Source: an uncultured Bacteroidota bacterium
GTDB taxonomy: Bacteria; Bacteroidota; Bacteroidia; B-17B0; Aurantibacillaceae
Length of the DNA stretch: 64,000 nucleotides
Assembly: GCA_903893815.1 (NCBI GenBank)
Contig: CAITNS010000079.1
Span: forward strand, 1-64,000
Direction: 5' to 3'
The notes under the pieces are model-generated. The model was not told the origin of the DNA, did not search any database, and worked only from the letters and a program-made list of their open reading frames with translations. Shown here piece by piece: positions 1 to 6,999 of the stretch. Made by a program: the position numbers and the translations under genes. Each line of letters begins with the position of its first letter. Positions within the stretch are counted from its first letter, which is position 1.

Positions 1-31
1 GTAATCGCCTAGCGCTTTACGTATTCTGCAC

Positions 32-39
32 CAAATATA
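32..39 (-). promoter_or_regulatory. TAnnTTTG promoter box pointing out of the window
   Basis: The minus strand reads TATATTTG, a perfect match to the Bacteroidota -7 consensus TAnnTTTG. It lies downstream of the pRiA4b-like gene and points left, so it probably drives a gene or RNA beyond the window edge. No reading frame can be recognised in the 31 bases that follow. Confidence 0.4.
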
Positions 40-69
40 TGCACTGGTATACAGTCTAAAAAGAGATCT

Positions 70-552
70 CTAAGCCTCGCTTGAGATCTTTGATCTTACT
101 TTTGCCATTTGTGCTTGCTTGTATTGTTTTGGTGGATTACCAATTGATTTTACGCAAGCAGGGTAAGTGCCTTTTGGATTGTCGGGTAAAATTTTCATTA
201 ACTCAATACAAAATGCCCATTTAGTTGCAGGGTCAAATACATACATAAAACGTTGACGAGGACTATCAATATATTTTGCAATCTTAGTTTTTGACATTAA
301 CCTTTTTGGAGAAACATTTTTCTTTATTTCTTCTTCTTCTAAAGGCAAATCTTCTTCGCGTAAAGTAATTTCCTGGTCTTTTCTCCAATAATCATCACTT
401 ACAAAAAATGCAGCAGCATGTTTTTTGTCAAACTTATACGCCTCTTGTATAGCGTTATGAAAGTCCTCGAAGGTTTGTCCAGATAGGATTTCTATTTCTC
501 GATAAATGTCTTCGTTATCTTCTATAAATAATTTAAATTTATATACTGCCAT
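70..552 (-). CDS. pRiA4b ORF-3-like protein
   Basis: This 160-residue protein resembles the plasmid pRiA4b ORF-3 family (also called IS1096 TnpR-like). The family signs are the N-terminal YKFKLFIED strand, the FEDFHNAIQEAYKFD helix, a DDYW segment in the first half, and a later YVFDPATKWAF segment followed by a basic tail. The biochemical role of the family is not established. Despite the mobile-element name, no transposase, inverted repeat or insertion scar is visible here, and many chromosomes carry such genes alone. It starts with ATG and lies 110 AT-rich bases after the unknown gene on the same strand. No signal peptide or membrane segment is seen. Confidence 0.75.
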   Translation of the reverse strand: MAVYKFKLFIEDNEDIYREIEILSGQTFEDFHNAIQEAYKFDKKHAAAFFVSDDYWRKDQEITLREEDLPLEEEEIKKNVSPKRLMSKTKIAKYIDSPRQRFMYVFDPATKWAFCIELMKILPDNPKGTYPACVKSIGNPPKQYKQAQMAKVRSKISSEA

Positions 553-662
553 ACTAATTAGTTCTTAGTTTTTAGTTATAAGTTTTTAGTTTTATTATCT
601 GTTTGTAATAGCTATACTATTTTGTCATTATTAAATTAACTAATAGTTGAATTATCACATTT

Positions 663-1118
663 CTATATTTTATTTACAATTGCATTATTACCATCAAAAT
701 TAAAATTCCAACCTTCTTTAAATATTTTCGGTAAGTAGCGTTTATATAATTTCAAACGCGCATTGCCTTTAATTTTATTTATTTTAGTATCCTCTGGATT
801 GGAGTGTTGCTCCTCATCATCTCTGTCAATAGCATTAAATTCGTAGATGTTTATTTTAGTGTGTTGTTCCATAAAATCTTTAATGATTTCCACAATGGTA
901 TTCATTACTCTATAAACTTCACCTCTATTTGTTGTAACATATTCCTCACCATCAAACTCTTCATTAATTACTCCAAATACAATTGTTGCGTGCAAAATAT
1001 TATCTTGTCTTCTTCCAAAACGAACTTCGTAACGCAAGCCAGAGGATGTATTAAAATAATAAACTCCGGCACTTTTAATAGGAGGAAATTCAATTGGAAA
1101 TGTAGCGCTATTGGGCAT
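663..1118 (-). CDS. Unknown 151-residue cytosolic protein
   Basis: I do not recognise this protein. It is 151 residues long with no signal peptide or membrane helix. The first 70 residues look like alternating beta strands (LRYEVRFGRRQDNILHATIVFG). A helix follows (RVMNTIVEIIKDFMEQH), then an acidic stretch DRDDEEQ and a basic C-terminal third (KGNARLKLYKRYLPK). It begins 6 nt after the stop codon of the 3-hydroxyacyl-CoA dehydrogenase gene on the same strand, so the two are probably co-transcribed. That does not by itself suggest a metabolic role. An overlapping plus-strand open frame at 804-1124 is treated as a shadow, since this frame has the better composition and fits the operon. Confidence 0.7.
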   Translation of the reverse strand: MPNSATFPIEFPPIKSAGVYYFNTSSGLRYEVRFGRRQDNILHATIVFGVINEEFDGEEYVTTNRGEVYRVMNTIVEIIKDFMEQHTKINIYEFNAIDRDDEEQHSNPEDTKINKIKGNARLKLYKRYLPKIFKEGWNFNFDGNNAIVNKI

Positions 1119-1124
1119 AAATAA

Positions 1125-2036
1125 TTAAGCTAGGACAGAGTTTGTTTGTTTTTTAAATCGCTCAGCTAAAACTAAATCTTTTGTACCTCCTGAGTAATCA
1201 TAAAATCCTTTTCCACTTTTTACGCCTAAATGGCCAGCAGTTACCATATTTACTAATAACGGACAAGGTGCATATTTTGGGTTGCCATATCCATCTTGCA
1301 ATACTTTTAAAATATTTAAGCAAACGTCTAACCCAATAAAGTCAGCTAACTGCAATGGACCCATTGGATGAGCCATTCCTAATTTCATTACCGTATCAAT
1401 TTCTTCAACGCCAGCGGTACCTTCATGTAAAGTAATGATAGCTTCGTTAATCATTGGCATTAAAATTTTGTTTGCTACAAAGCCGGGGTAATCATTAACT
1501 TCCGTAGGAATTTTATTTAATTTTTTTGAAGTCTCCATAATTAAGCTACATACTTCGTTGCTAGTTGAATAGCCACGAATAACCTCAATTAACTTCATCA
1601 CTGGAACTGGATTCATAAAATGCATCCCAATAACTTTATCAGCACGCTTTGTAACAGCTGCAATTTGAGTAATAGAAATAGAAGAAGTATTACTTGCTAA
1701 AATAGTATGTGGAGGACAAATTTCATCTAATTGTTTAAAAATAGCCGATTTTACATTTACGTTTTCACTGGCTGCTTCTACTACTAAATCGGCGTTTTTT
1801 GCACCCTCTTCTAATTTTGTGAAAGTTTTGATGTTAGCTAAAGTCGCTGCTTTGTCGGCTTCAGTAACGGTTCCTTTAGCCACTTGTCTATCAATATTTT
1901 TAGCAATTGTGGCCAAAGCTTTTTGCAACGCAGGTTCGCTAATATCTACTAGGCTAACTGAATAGCCAAATTGAGCAAATACATGAGCAATACCATTTCC
2001 CATAGTACCACTTCCTATAACTGTAATATTTTTCAT
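1125..2036 (-). CDS. 3-hydroxyacyl-CoA (3-hydroxybutyryl-CoA) dehydrogenase
   Basis: This is an NAD-dependent dehydrogenase that interconverts (S)-3-hydroxyacyl-CoA and 3-oxoacyl-CoA, in beta-oxidation or butyrate-type metabolism. The N-terminal Rossmann motif is clear (VIGSGTMGNGIAHVFAQFG, residues 6-24). The catalytic-domain signature HFMNPVPVMKLIEVI follows mid-protein, and then the C-terminal dimerisation domain with HPMGPLQLADFIGLDV. The length of 303 residues is normal for the single-domain form. The enzyme is cytosolic. The gene starts with ATG, and 211 bp of AT-rich DNA separates it from the divergent gcvH. The unknown 151-residue gene follows 6 nt downstream. Whether the true substrate is C4 or longer cannot be decided from the sequence. 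Confidence 0.93.
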   Translation of the reverse strand: MKNITVIGSGTMGNGIAHVFAQFGYSVSLVDISEPALQKALATIAKNIDRQVAKGTVTEADKAATLANIKTFTKLEEGAKNADLVVEAASENVNVKSAIFKQLDEICPPHTILASNTSSISITQIAAVTKRADKVIGMHFMNPVPVMKLIEVIRGYSTSNEVCSLIMETSKKLNKIPTEVNDYPGFVANKILMPMINEAIITLHEGTAGVEEIDTVMKLGMAHPMGPLQLADFIGLDVCLNILKVLQDGYGNPKYAPCPLLVNMVTAGHLGVKSGKGFYDYSGGTKDLVLAERFKKQTNSVLA

Positions 2037-2192
2037 AGTGTTTAGTTTTGAATAGATGCGAAAGTAAGATTTTTCCTTAATTTCCGAGCCGTAAATCTAA
2101 AAACGGTAAGTCATAAATACAAATAGAGTTTTAAACCTTTTATTAATGTGTATTTGATAACTTATTTTTTTATTTTAATTAATTTAAACCTA

Positions 2193-2200
2193 TATATTTG
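2193..2200 (+). promoter_or_regulatory. TAnnTTTG promoter box of gcvH
   Basis: TATATTTG matches the Bacteroidota -7 consensus and ends 47 nt before the gcvH start codon. Here the leader length is ordinary, unlike the near-leaderless cases elsewhere in the window. No glycine riboswitch fold was recognised in this leader. Confidence 0.55.
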
Positions 2201-2247
2201 TCAAAATTATTTTGATTTTAGAACAATTAAAACTATAATATAAACTT

Positions 2248-2628
2248 ATGAACTTTCCATCAGAATTAAAGTACACTAAAGACCACGAATGGGTTCGTGT
2301 AGAAGGTAATGTTGCAACAATTGGTATTACTGATTTTGCACAAAAAGAACTAGGAGATATCGTTTATGTAGATGTTACTACAATAGGCGAAACAGTTGCT
2401 AGAGAAGAGATTTTTGGTACAGTGGAAGCTGTTAAAACAGTATCCGACTTATTTATGCCAATTTCTGGTAAAGTATTAGAAATGAATAAAGATATCGATA
2501 GCTCTCCGGAATCTGTAAATAATGATGCATACGGAAAAGGTTGGATGATTAAAGTAAGCATTGATAACGAAGCTGAATTAGCTGATTTGTTATCTGCTGA
2601 TGATTACAAAGCATTAATTGGAGCATAG
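2248..2628 (+). CDS. gcvH: Glycine cleavage system H protein
   Basis: GcvH is the lipoyl carrier of the glycine cleavage complex. It shuttles the aminomethyl group between the P and T proteins and hands the reduced lipoyl arm to the L protein. The protein is 126 residues, the usual length. It contains the hallmarks [13 protein letters not shown] near the start, then [18 protein letters not shown], and the lipoylation region [12 protein letters not shown], in which the lysine of EAVKTVSD is the expected lipoate site. The C-terminal GWMIKVS segment is also typical. The other glycine cleavage genes (gcvP, gcvT) are absent from the window, so gcvH stands alone here. A strong hairpin terminator follows. 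Confidence 0.97.
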   Translation: MNFPSELKYTKDHEWVRVEGNVATIGITDFAQKELGDIVYVDVTTIGETVAREEIFGTVEAVKTVSDLFMPISGKVLEMNKDIDSSPESVNNDAYGKGWMIKVSIDNEAELADLLSADDYKALIGA

Positions 2629-2647
2629 TTTTAAATAATTTATATTT

Positions 2648-2680
2648 AAAACCTTCTGTGAAAACAGAAGGTTTTTCTTT
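2648..2680 (+). terminator. Rho-independent terminator after gcvH
   Basis: A perfect 9-bp stem, ACCTTCTGT with ACAGAAGGT, closes a GAAA tetraloop at 2651-2672 and is followed by a T-rich run. It sits 20 nt after the gcvH stop codon. Confidence 0.85.
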
Positions 2681-2686
2681 TTTATA

Positions 2687-2787
2687 TTCTTTTTGCTTGA
2701 ACAAAAAGAACCAAAAATTCAAGGCAATTCGCCAACCTCCATTTGCCCCGCAATAGCTTCTCGAATGGCGGTTCGCTCCGAATTGCC
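2687..2787. repeat. Intergenic palindromic repeat element
   Basis: Two nested signals lie in this 101-bp stretch. TTCTTTTTG at 2687-2695 and CAAAAAGAA at 2702-2710 form a perfect 9-bp inverted repeat around the loop CTTGAA. Downstream, GGCAATTCG at 2723-2731 pairs perfectly with CGAATTGCC at 2779-2787. The base composition between them is clearly richer in G and C than the flanking DNA. No open frame of note is present. It looks like a non-coding palindromic repeat, but only one copy is present in this window. Confidence 0.6.
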
Positions 2788-2852
2788 AAATTCAGCCGCA
2801 CTATTACCAACGTATGCAGTAATTTAAAAAAATACAATTAACAACAATAATA

Positions 2853-2882
2853 AATCTGCGCACATCTGCGTTATCTGCGGGA
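2853..2882 (+). repeat. ATCTGCG dispersed repeat, copy A
   Basis: This 30-bp unit reads AATCTGCG, 3 nt, ATCTGCG, 2 nt, ATCTGCGGGA. It is 25/30 identical to the minus-strand reading of 17299-17328. It ends 7 nt before the start codon of the VanZ-like gene. Confidence 0.75.
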
Positions 2883-2889
2883 AACCAAT

Positions 2890-3282
2890 ATGATAAAACT
2901 ACTTTTAAAATATAGTCTTTTAGCAGCCATTGTTTGGACACTTATAATTTTTATACTCTGCTGCACGCCGGGTAAATATTTGCCAACGGCCCATTGGTTA
3001 GAATTATTGAGTTTTGATAAGTTTGTTCATGCCAGTATATTTTTTACCTTAACTTTTTTATGGCTTTTAGTTGGGTTTAAAAAAAATAAGTTGTCTTTAA
3101 GTTTTATGATTTTTATCATCATTGCCTGTATAGGGTATGGTGGTTTATTAGAAATAATGCAAGCCAAAGCATTTAGTGAACGAAGCGGCGATTGGCTCGA
3201 TTTTATTGCCAACAGTTTTGGATGCTTGATGGGATTGTGGTTTTTTAGTAAACAAAAATTCAGATTGAGCCAAACAGTTTAA
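2890..3282 (+). CDS. VanZ-like family membrane protein
   Basis: This small membrane protein of 130 residues has about four hydrophobic segments (near residues 8-26, 48-65, 72-90 and 105-122). It carries the VanZ-like pattern: an early PGK in the first loop, SFDKFVHASIFF with a conserved DK and H, and a late GDWLDFIANSFGCLMG segment in which Asp precedes a small-residue helix. VanZ was named for teicoplanin resistance, but most family members have no assigned role, and resistance should not be inferred here. The ATG start follows directly on a dispersed repeat, so its leader consists largely of repeat DNA. Confidence 0.8.
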   Translation: MIKLLLKYSLLAAIVWTLIIFILCCTPGKYLPTAHWLELLSFDKFVHASIFFTLTFLWLLVGFKKNKLSLSFMIFIIIACIGYGGLLEIMQAKAFSERSGDWLDFIANSFGCLMGLWFFSKQKFRLSQTV

Positions 3283-3310
3283 GATCTTGGCAATTCTATT
3301 TTCCGTAAAT

Positions 3311-3347
3311 CAAACTTTCAAAACTTTTTAACTTTCAAAACTTTTAA
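3311..3347 (+). repeat. Short tandem AACTTT-type repeat before trxB
   Basis: The phrase AACTTTCAAAACTTTT occurs twice in tandem, with single-base differences at the edges, 45-80 nt before trxB. A related array precedes pyrB. Confidence 0.6.
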
Positions 3348-3391
3348 GCCTTTATAATAGTAAATTCGTACTCTCAAAAAACAATAAAATT

Positions 3392-4342
3392 ATGTCAACT
3401 ACAACCGAACATATCAAATGCCTTATCATTGGCTCTGGTCCCGCAGGATATACTGCAGCTATTTACGCATCTCGCGCTGATTTAAAGCCAGTATTATATA
3501 CAGGTTTAACACCTGGCGGACAATTAACCGAAACCACTGAAGTAGATAACTTTCCTGGCTACCCAAAAGGAGTTACTGGGCCAGAATTAATGGAAGATTT
3601 AAAAGCTCAAGCAGAGCGCTTTGGAACTCAAGTTCGTTTTGGATTAGCTACTAAAGCTGATTTAAACTCATCGCCAAAACGAATTTGGATTGATGAAACC
3701 ACTGAAATTACTGCTGATACGGTAATTATTTCAACAGGAGCATCTGCTAAATGGTTGGGGCTAGAAAATGAAACACGTTTACGAATGAATGCAGGTGGTG
3801 TTTCGGCTTGTGCAGTGTGTGACGGCTTTTTTTATAAAGGACAAGATGTTGCAATTGTTGGTGCAGGTGATACTGCTGCAGAAGAAGCAACTTACTTATC
3901 TAAATTGTGTAAAAAAGTTTATATGATTGTTCGTAAAGGTGAAATGCGCGCTAGTAAAGCCATGCAACATCGTGTAAAAAATACTGCAAATATTGAAATG
4001 GTTTACAATAGCGAAACTCATGATATTTTAGGGAAAGAAATGGTTGAAGGAGTTGTTGTAAAAAATGGGTTAACTAATGAATTGCGCACTTTGGATGTAA
4101 CCGGTTTTTTTGTGGCAATTGGTCACAAACCAAATACGGATATTTTTAAAGGTCAAATTAATATGGATGAGTTAGGATACATAGATGTAATTGCAGGATC
4201 AACAAAAACAAATCTTGAAGGTATTTTTGCTGTTGGTGATTGTGCTGATAAAACATACCGACAAGCAGTAACAGCAGCGGGAAGCGGTTGCATGGGTGCT
4301 TTAGATGCAGAACGTTATTTAGCCGCTTCTGGAAAACATTAA
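3392..4342 (+). CDS. trxB: Thioredoxin-disulfide reductase
   Basis: TrxB is a flavoprotein that uses NADPH to reduce thioredoxin and so maintains the cytosolic thiol pool. The FAD-binding motif GSGPAG is at residues 14-19, and the redox-active pair CAVC is at Cys140/Cys143. The NADPH-binding motif VGAGDTAAEEA follows. The C-terminal GIFAVGDCADK segment contacts FAD, and the following RQAVTAAGSGCMGAL is the family signature. The length of 316 residues is normal. The gene stands in a small plus-strand group, but its 109-nt leader contains a tandem repeat, so it is probably transcribed on its own. Confidence 0.97.
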   Translation: MSTTTEHIKCLIIGSGPAGYTAAIYASRADLKPVLYTGLTPGGQLTETTEVDNFPGYPKGVTGPELMEDLKAQAERFGTQVRFGLATKADLNSSPKRIWIDETTEITADTVIISTGASAKWLGLENETRLRMNAGGVSACAVCDGFFYKGQDVAIVGAGDTAAEEATYLSKLCKKVYMIVRKGEMRASKAMQHRVKNTANIEMVYNSETHDILGKEMVEGVVVKNGLTNELRTLDVTGFFVAIGHKPNTDIFKGQINMDELGYIDVIAGSTKTNLEGIFAVGDCADKTYRQAVTAAGSGCMGALDAERYLAASGKH

Positions 4343-4384
4343 TAATTTAACGTTTACTAACTGTTTTATTTTACTATTTTGTGC

Positions 4385-4392
4385 TAAATTTG
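4385..4392 (+). promoter_or_regulatory. TAnnTTTG promoter box
   Basis: TAAATTTG matches the -7 consensus and ends 13 nt before the ATG of the repeat protein at 4406. The predicted leader is only a few nucleotides long. Confidence 0.55.
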
Positions 4393-4405
4393 AGTTAGCT
4401 CTATC

Positions 4406-5140
4406 ATGACTTTTAAAAGATTAACATATTTTATTTTAGTATTAGTAGCATCAAATGTCGCTTTTTCTCAATCTTTTTCAGGTCAAGTTGCTCAATTAAA
4501 ACGTTATACCCCTGCAGAAATTGTTGATCCTGATTTTGGTATTATTAGATACAATAAATTAGTGCCAATGATGGGAGGAGACTCTTTGAGATATACTAAA
4601 GATGGTTATAACGCTCAAAATTGGCAAGAGGATTTTTATGTAAGTGGTAAATTGTTACATAAAGGATTTTATGCTGATGGTTATATCAAAGTATTTAAAA
4701 ACTATTATGAAAATGGTCAAGTAGAACGTTCTTTTTCTAGTACTGATTTGAAGCATAGTAAACTTGAAATTTTTTATGATGATGGAAAATTAAAATCATC
4801 AATTAATTACTACGAAGGAAATCCTCAAAATCAATATGATTTTTTTAGAAATGGAACACCAGAGTTCATTGAGGAAAATGATAAAAACATTGAATTTTTA
4901 TATAAACGTAATTCATTTTACGAGAACGGGTTACCTGCTTCTATGTTTGAATTAGTAGATAAAAAATCAAAGAAATACATCAAGAAAGAGTTTTACGAAA
5001 ATGGAAGATTAAAAGAAGAAGGATCTATGATTTTTAGAAAAGATTTAGGAGATTACCAAAAAGATGGACCTTGGACTTATTATGATGAAAAAGGTAATAC
5101 AACTAAAACAGAAACCTATCAAATGGGAGAAAAACAATAG
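4406..5140 (+). CDS. Secreted MORN/YwqK-type repeat protein
   Basis: This 244-residue protein begins with a signal peptide (YFILVLVASNVAFSQ, residues 8-22). It is built from repeats of the MORN/YwqK type, each with an aromatic-rich strand and an ENG or DG turn: KGFYADGYIKVFKNYYENG, EIFYDDGKLKSSINYYEG, KEFYENGRLKEEG, and a final GPWTYYDEKGN. Database entries for this family often carry the label toxin-antitoxin YwqK, but there is no partner toxin here and a secreted location argues against that role. It probably acts in the periplasm or at the cell surface, with unknown function. A related protein is encoded at 43623-44408. Confidence 0.75.
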   Translation: MTFKRLTYFILVLVASNVAFSQSFSGQVAQLKRYTPAEIVDPDFGIIRYNKLVPMMGGDSLRYTKDGYNAQNWQEDFYVSGKLLHKGFYADGYIKVFKNYYENGQVERSFSSTDLKHSKLEIFYDDGKLKSSINYYEGNPQNQYDFFRNGTPEFIEENDKNIEFLYKRNSFYENGLPASMFELVDKKSKKYIKKEFYENGRLKEEGSMIFRKDLGDYQKDGPWTYYDEKGNTTKTETYQMGEKQ

Positions 5141-5157
5141 TTTAGTCTTAAAAATAA

Positions 5158-5193
5158 AAAAAAGCGATCAGCAACTGGCTGATCGCTTTTTTT
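5158..5193. terminator. Bidirectional terminator
   Basis: GCGATCAGC and GCTGATCGC form a perfect 9-bp stem at 5164-5186. It is flanked by A-runs on the left and T-runs on the right, so it can stop transcripts from both converging genes. Confidence 0.9.
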
Positions 5194-5200
5194 GTGGGTT

Positions 5201-5611
5201 TTAATGTTTGTTTTTTTTACAATCAGGAAAAATAACAATATCGCATAAATCTGGTAAATCTTCTAGATGACCTTCTTTATCTTCCGCTTTAATATTCATT
5301 AAACAAATTTTTGTAGCAAATTTCTTTTTCTTGGTTAAGAAGTCAATTGTTTTTTTTGGAAATGTGTTTCCTTGAACAGATGCTTGTCGAGCTACATTAT
5401 CTTCTTTATAAAATATGGTAAATGATTTAATGGCTTGTTCGTGAGGATTGCCATATCTATCGAAAGCAATTACTTTATATTCTGTATCGTCAAAAGCAGC
5501 TTTAGCAAATAGTTTTTCTTTTTTTATTTTAATTGTTTGCACTTCTTCATTTTCTTGAGAAAATGAAATGCTTGTTAAAGATAAAAAGGCTAGTAGTAAT
5601 GATGTTTTCAA
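5201..5611 (-). CDS. Unknown secreted 136-residue protein
   Basis: I do not recognise this protein. It has a typical signal peptide (SLLLAFLSLTSISFSQ, residues 4-19), so it is exported. The rest is lysine-rich and beta-like (VQTIKIKKEKLFAKAAF, YKVIAFDRYGNPHEQ), with two cysteines near the C terminus (LCDIVIFPDCKK). The start codon is TTG, placed directly after the TAA stop of the upstream gene (TAATTG). The signal peptide fixes this start, since no ATG gives a better N terminus. It is the last gene of a two-gene unit with 5612-6163 and ends at the shared terminator at 5158-5193. Confidence 0.65.
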   Translation of the reverse strand: MKTSLLLAFLSLTSISFSQENEEVQTIKIKKEKLFAKAAFDDTEYKVIAFDRYGNPHEQAIKSFTIFYKEDNVARQASVQGNTFPKKTIDFLTKKKKFATKICLMNIKAEDKEGHLEDLPDLCDIVIFPDCKKNKH

Positions 5612-6163
5612 TTATTGAGCGCTTAATTTTTGTTTGATTAATTCTTTCGCATCATTGATGGTAATCTCATTGTCTTTCTTGAATTTATTTAACATCTCTA
5701 AACCTGTTTTCAAAATAGACTCATCAATTTCCGATTCCATTTCTTGTATAACGGTAAAGGCTTCAAAAGATACAAGAAAGTTTTCGTGACCAATTAATTC
5801 AACAAATACGAGGTAATCTTTACTGAAATCAAGTCCAGTTTCCCAGCAGGCAGCAATTAATAAAGCTTTTTTATCTAAGTTTTTAGTTTTAGCAATTGCA
5901 TTTAAAATAAATGATTGCGCATTATTTTCTTTTAAAGCAATTAATGCTTCGTCTTTTTCTTCCCGTGTAGATTTAGTGCTGACTAAAGCAGTAACGTAAT
6001 CGGCATTGCTAGTATCTTTTTTACTCATGCCTTCGCTACCAATAATAATGGTGGCGTATTCTTTTTCGTCAAATAATTTAGCAGGATCAATTTCTGGAAC
6101 AATGTCTCCTTTTAACTCCTCAGGTAATAAATCGTCTAGTTCGTGTTCTTCGTTATTTTTCAT
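5612..6163 (-). CDS. Unknown acidic helical protein
   Basis: I do not recognise this 183-residue protein. It is acidic at the N terminus (EEHELDDLLPEEL) and then mostly helical, with short paired helices that could be HEAT-like (ADYVTALVSTKSTREEKDE, KKALLIAACWETGLD, ENFLVSFEAFTVIQEM). It has no signal peptide, so it is probably cytosolic and may mediate protein contacts. It has its own TAnnTTTG box 4 nt upstream of the ATG, in the 25-nt gap after the LytTR regulator gene. It is directly abutted by the downstream secreted-protein gene. Confidence 0.65.
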   Translation of the reverse strand: MKNNEEHELDDLLPEELKGDIVPEIDPAKLFDEKEYATIIIGSEGMSKKDTSNADYVTALVSTKSTREEKDEALIALKENNAQSFILNAIAKTKNLDKKALLIAACWETGLDFSKDYLVFVELIGHENFLVSFEAFTVIQEMESEIDESILKTGLEMLNKFKKDNEITINDAKELIKQKLSAQ

Positions 6164-6167
6164 ATCG

Positions 6168-6175
6168 CAAATTTA
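6168..6175 (-). promoter_or_regulatory. TAnnTTTG promoter box, near-leaderless
   Basis: The minus strand reads TAAATTTG. Only 4 nt separate it from the ATG at 6163. A TTTG lies 16 nt upstream of the box and could serve as the -33 element. Transcription would begin at or inside the start codon. Confidence 0.6.
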
Positions 6176-6188
6176 CGGTTTTGATAGC

Positions 6189-6902
6189 TTACAAACTCAT
6201 CATATCTTTTAATTTAACTGCTTGACGGCGAGAAATTTCGATTTCTTGCCCACCTTTTAATTTTACCATTAATCCTCCATTAAACCATGTTTCAATACTT
6301 TCTACCCAACTTAAATTAACAATGTGTTTACGACTTGCTCTAAAAAATGTTTTTTCATCTAAACGTTCCTCTAAGCTATTTAAGCTTCTTAAAATTAAAG
6401 GACGGAAATTATCAAAATACACACGCACATAGTTTCCTTCGCTTTCAAATAAACGAATATTGCTTAAACGCACAAACCATGTTTTTTCGCCATCTTTAAT
6501 AAACACCTGATCGTTTTCGGTTAAGGGAGTGGTATTTTCTTTTTTCTCGGAAGTTTCTTTGAGAGTTAATTTTTTGATGGTTTCAGCTAAGCGCTCTGGC
6601 GATACTGGTTTTAGTAAGTAATCATAAGCATTTACTTCAAAAGCTTTAATAGCGTATTCATCGTATGCGGTTACAAAAACAACATCGGGTAGGGCAGATA
6701 CTTCTTCAATTAACTCTAAGCCTGTTTTACCAGGCATTTGAATGTCTAAGAAAATAACATCAGGATTTAACTCTGCAATTTTTTCTTTAGCAGACTGTGC
6801 GTTGTTACACTCTGCAATCACTTCAATTTCTTTATGAACTGCTAATAAATTTTTTAATTCCTGACGCGCTAAGCGTTCGTCATCAATAATAATTGCTTTC
6901 AT
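6189..6902 (-). CDS. LytTR-family response regulator
   Basis: This 237-residue protein has two domains. The N-terminal receiver (about residues 1-115) keeps the acidic pair D7/D8, the phospho-acceptor D53 (FLDIQMPG), the switch Thr (VFVTAYDEYA) and the invariant Lys (YLLKPVSPE). The C-terminal LytTR DNA-binding domain follows a linker, with FIKDGEKTWFVRLSNIRLFESEGNYVRV-type strands and FFRASRKHIVNLSWV. It should bind DNA as a dimer when phosphorylated. The histidine kinase gene lies 97 nt upstream on the same strand, and the two form a LytS/LytR-type pair. The target genes are not evident from the sequence. Confidence 0.93.
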   Translation of the reverse strand: MKAIIIDDERLARQELKNLLAVHKEIEVIAECNNAQSAKEKIAELNPDVIFLDIQMPGKTGLELIEEVSALPDVVFVTAYDEYAIKAFEVNAYDYLLKPVSPERLAETIKKLTLKETSEKKENTTPLTENDQVFIKDGEKTWFVRLSNIRLFESEGNYVRVYFDNFRPLILRSLNSLEERLDEKTFFRASRKHIVNLSWVESIETWFNGGLMVKLKGGQEIEISRRQAVKLKDMMSL

Positions 6903-6999
6903 ATGTGTTTTTTATTGTTTTTAGATGTTATATGGTTTATTCAAGTTGTCTTCATTCATATTTGCTTTTTGGAAACATGAATAATTCATTTTTTTAGGT

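Noticed and set aside
804-1124. 106-residue plus-strand open frame opposite the unknown gene
   Set aside because: It is antisense to a better frame with operon context and has a cysteine/isoleucine-rich, non-protein-like composition.
2201-2247. Glycine riboswitch before gcvH
   Set aside because: The leader is only 47 nt and AT-rich, too short for the tandem aptamer, with no conserved GGA-type core.
4406-5140. YwqK antitoxin
   Set aside because: The label comes from family naming. The protein is secreted, lacks a partner toxin, and is made of MORN-type repeats.
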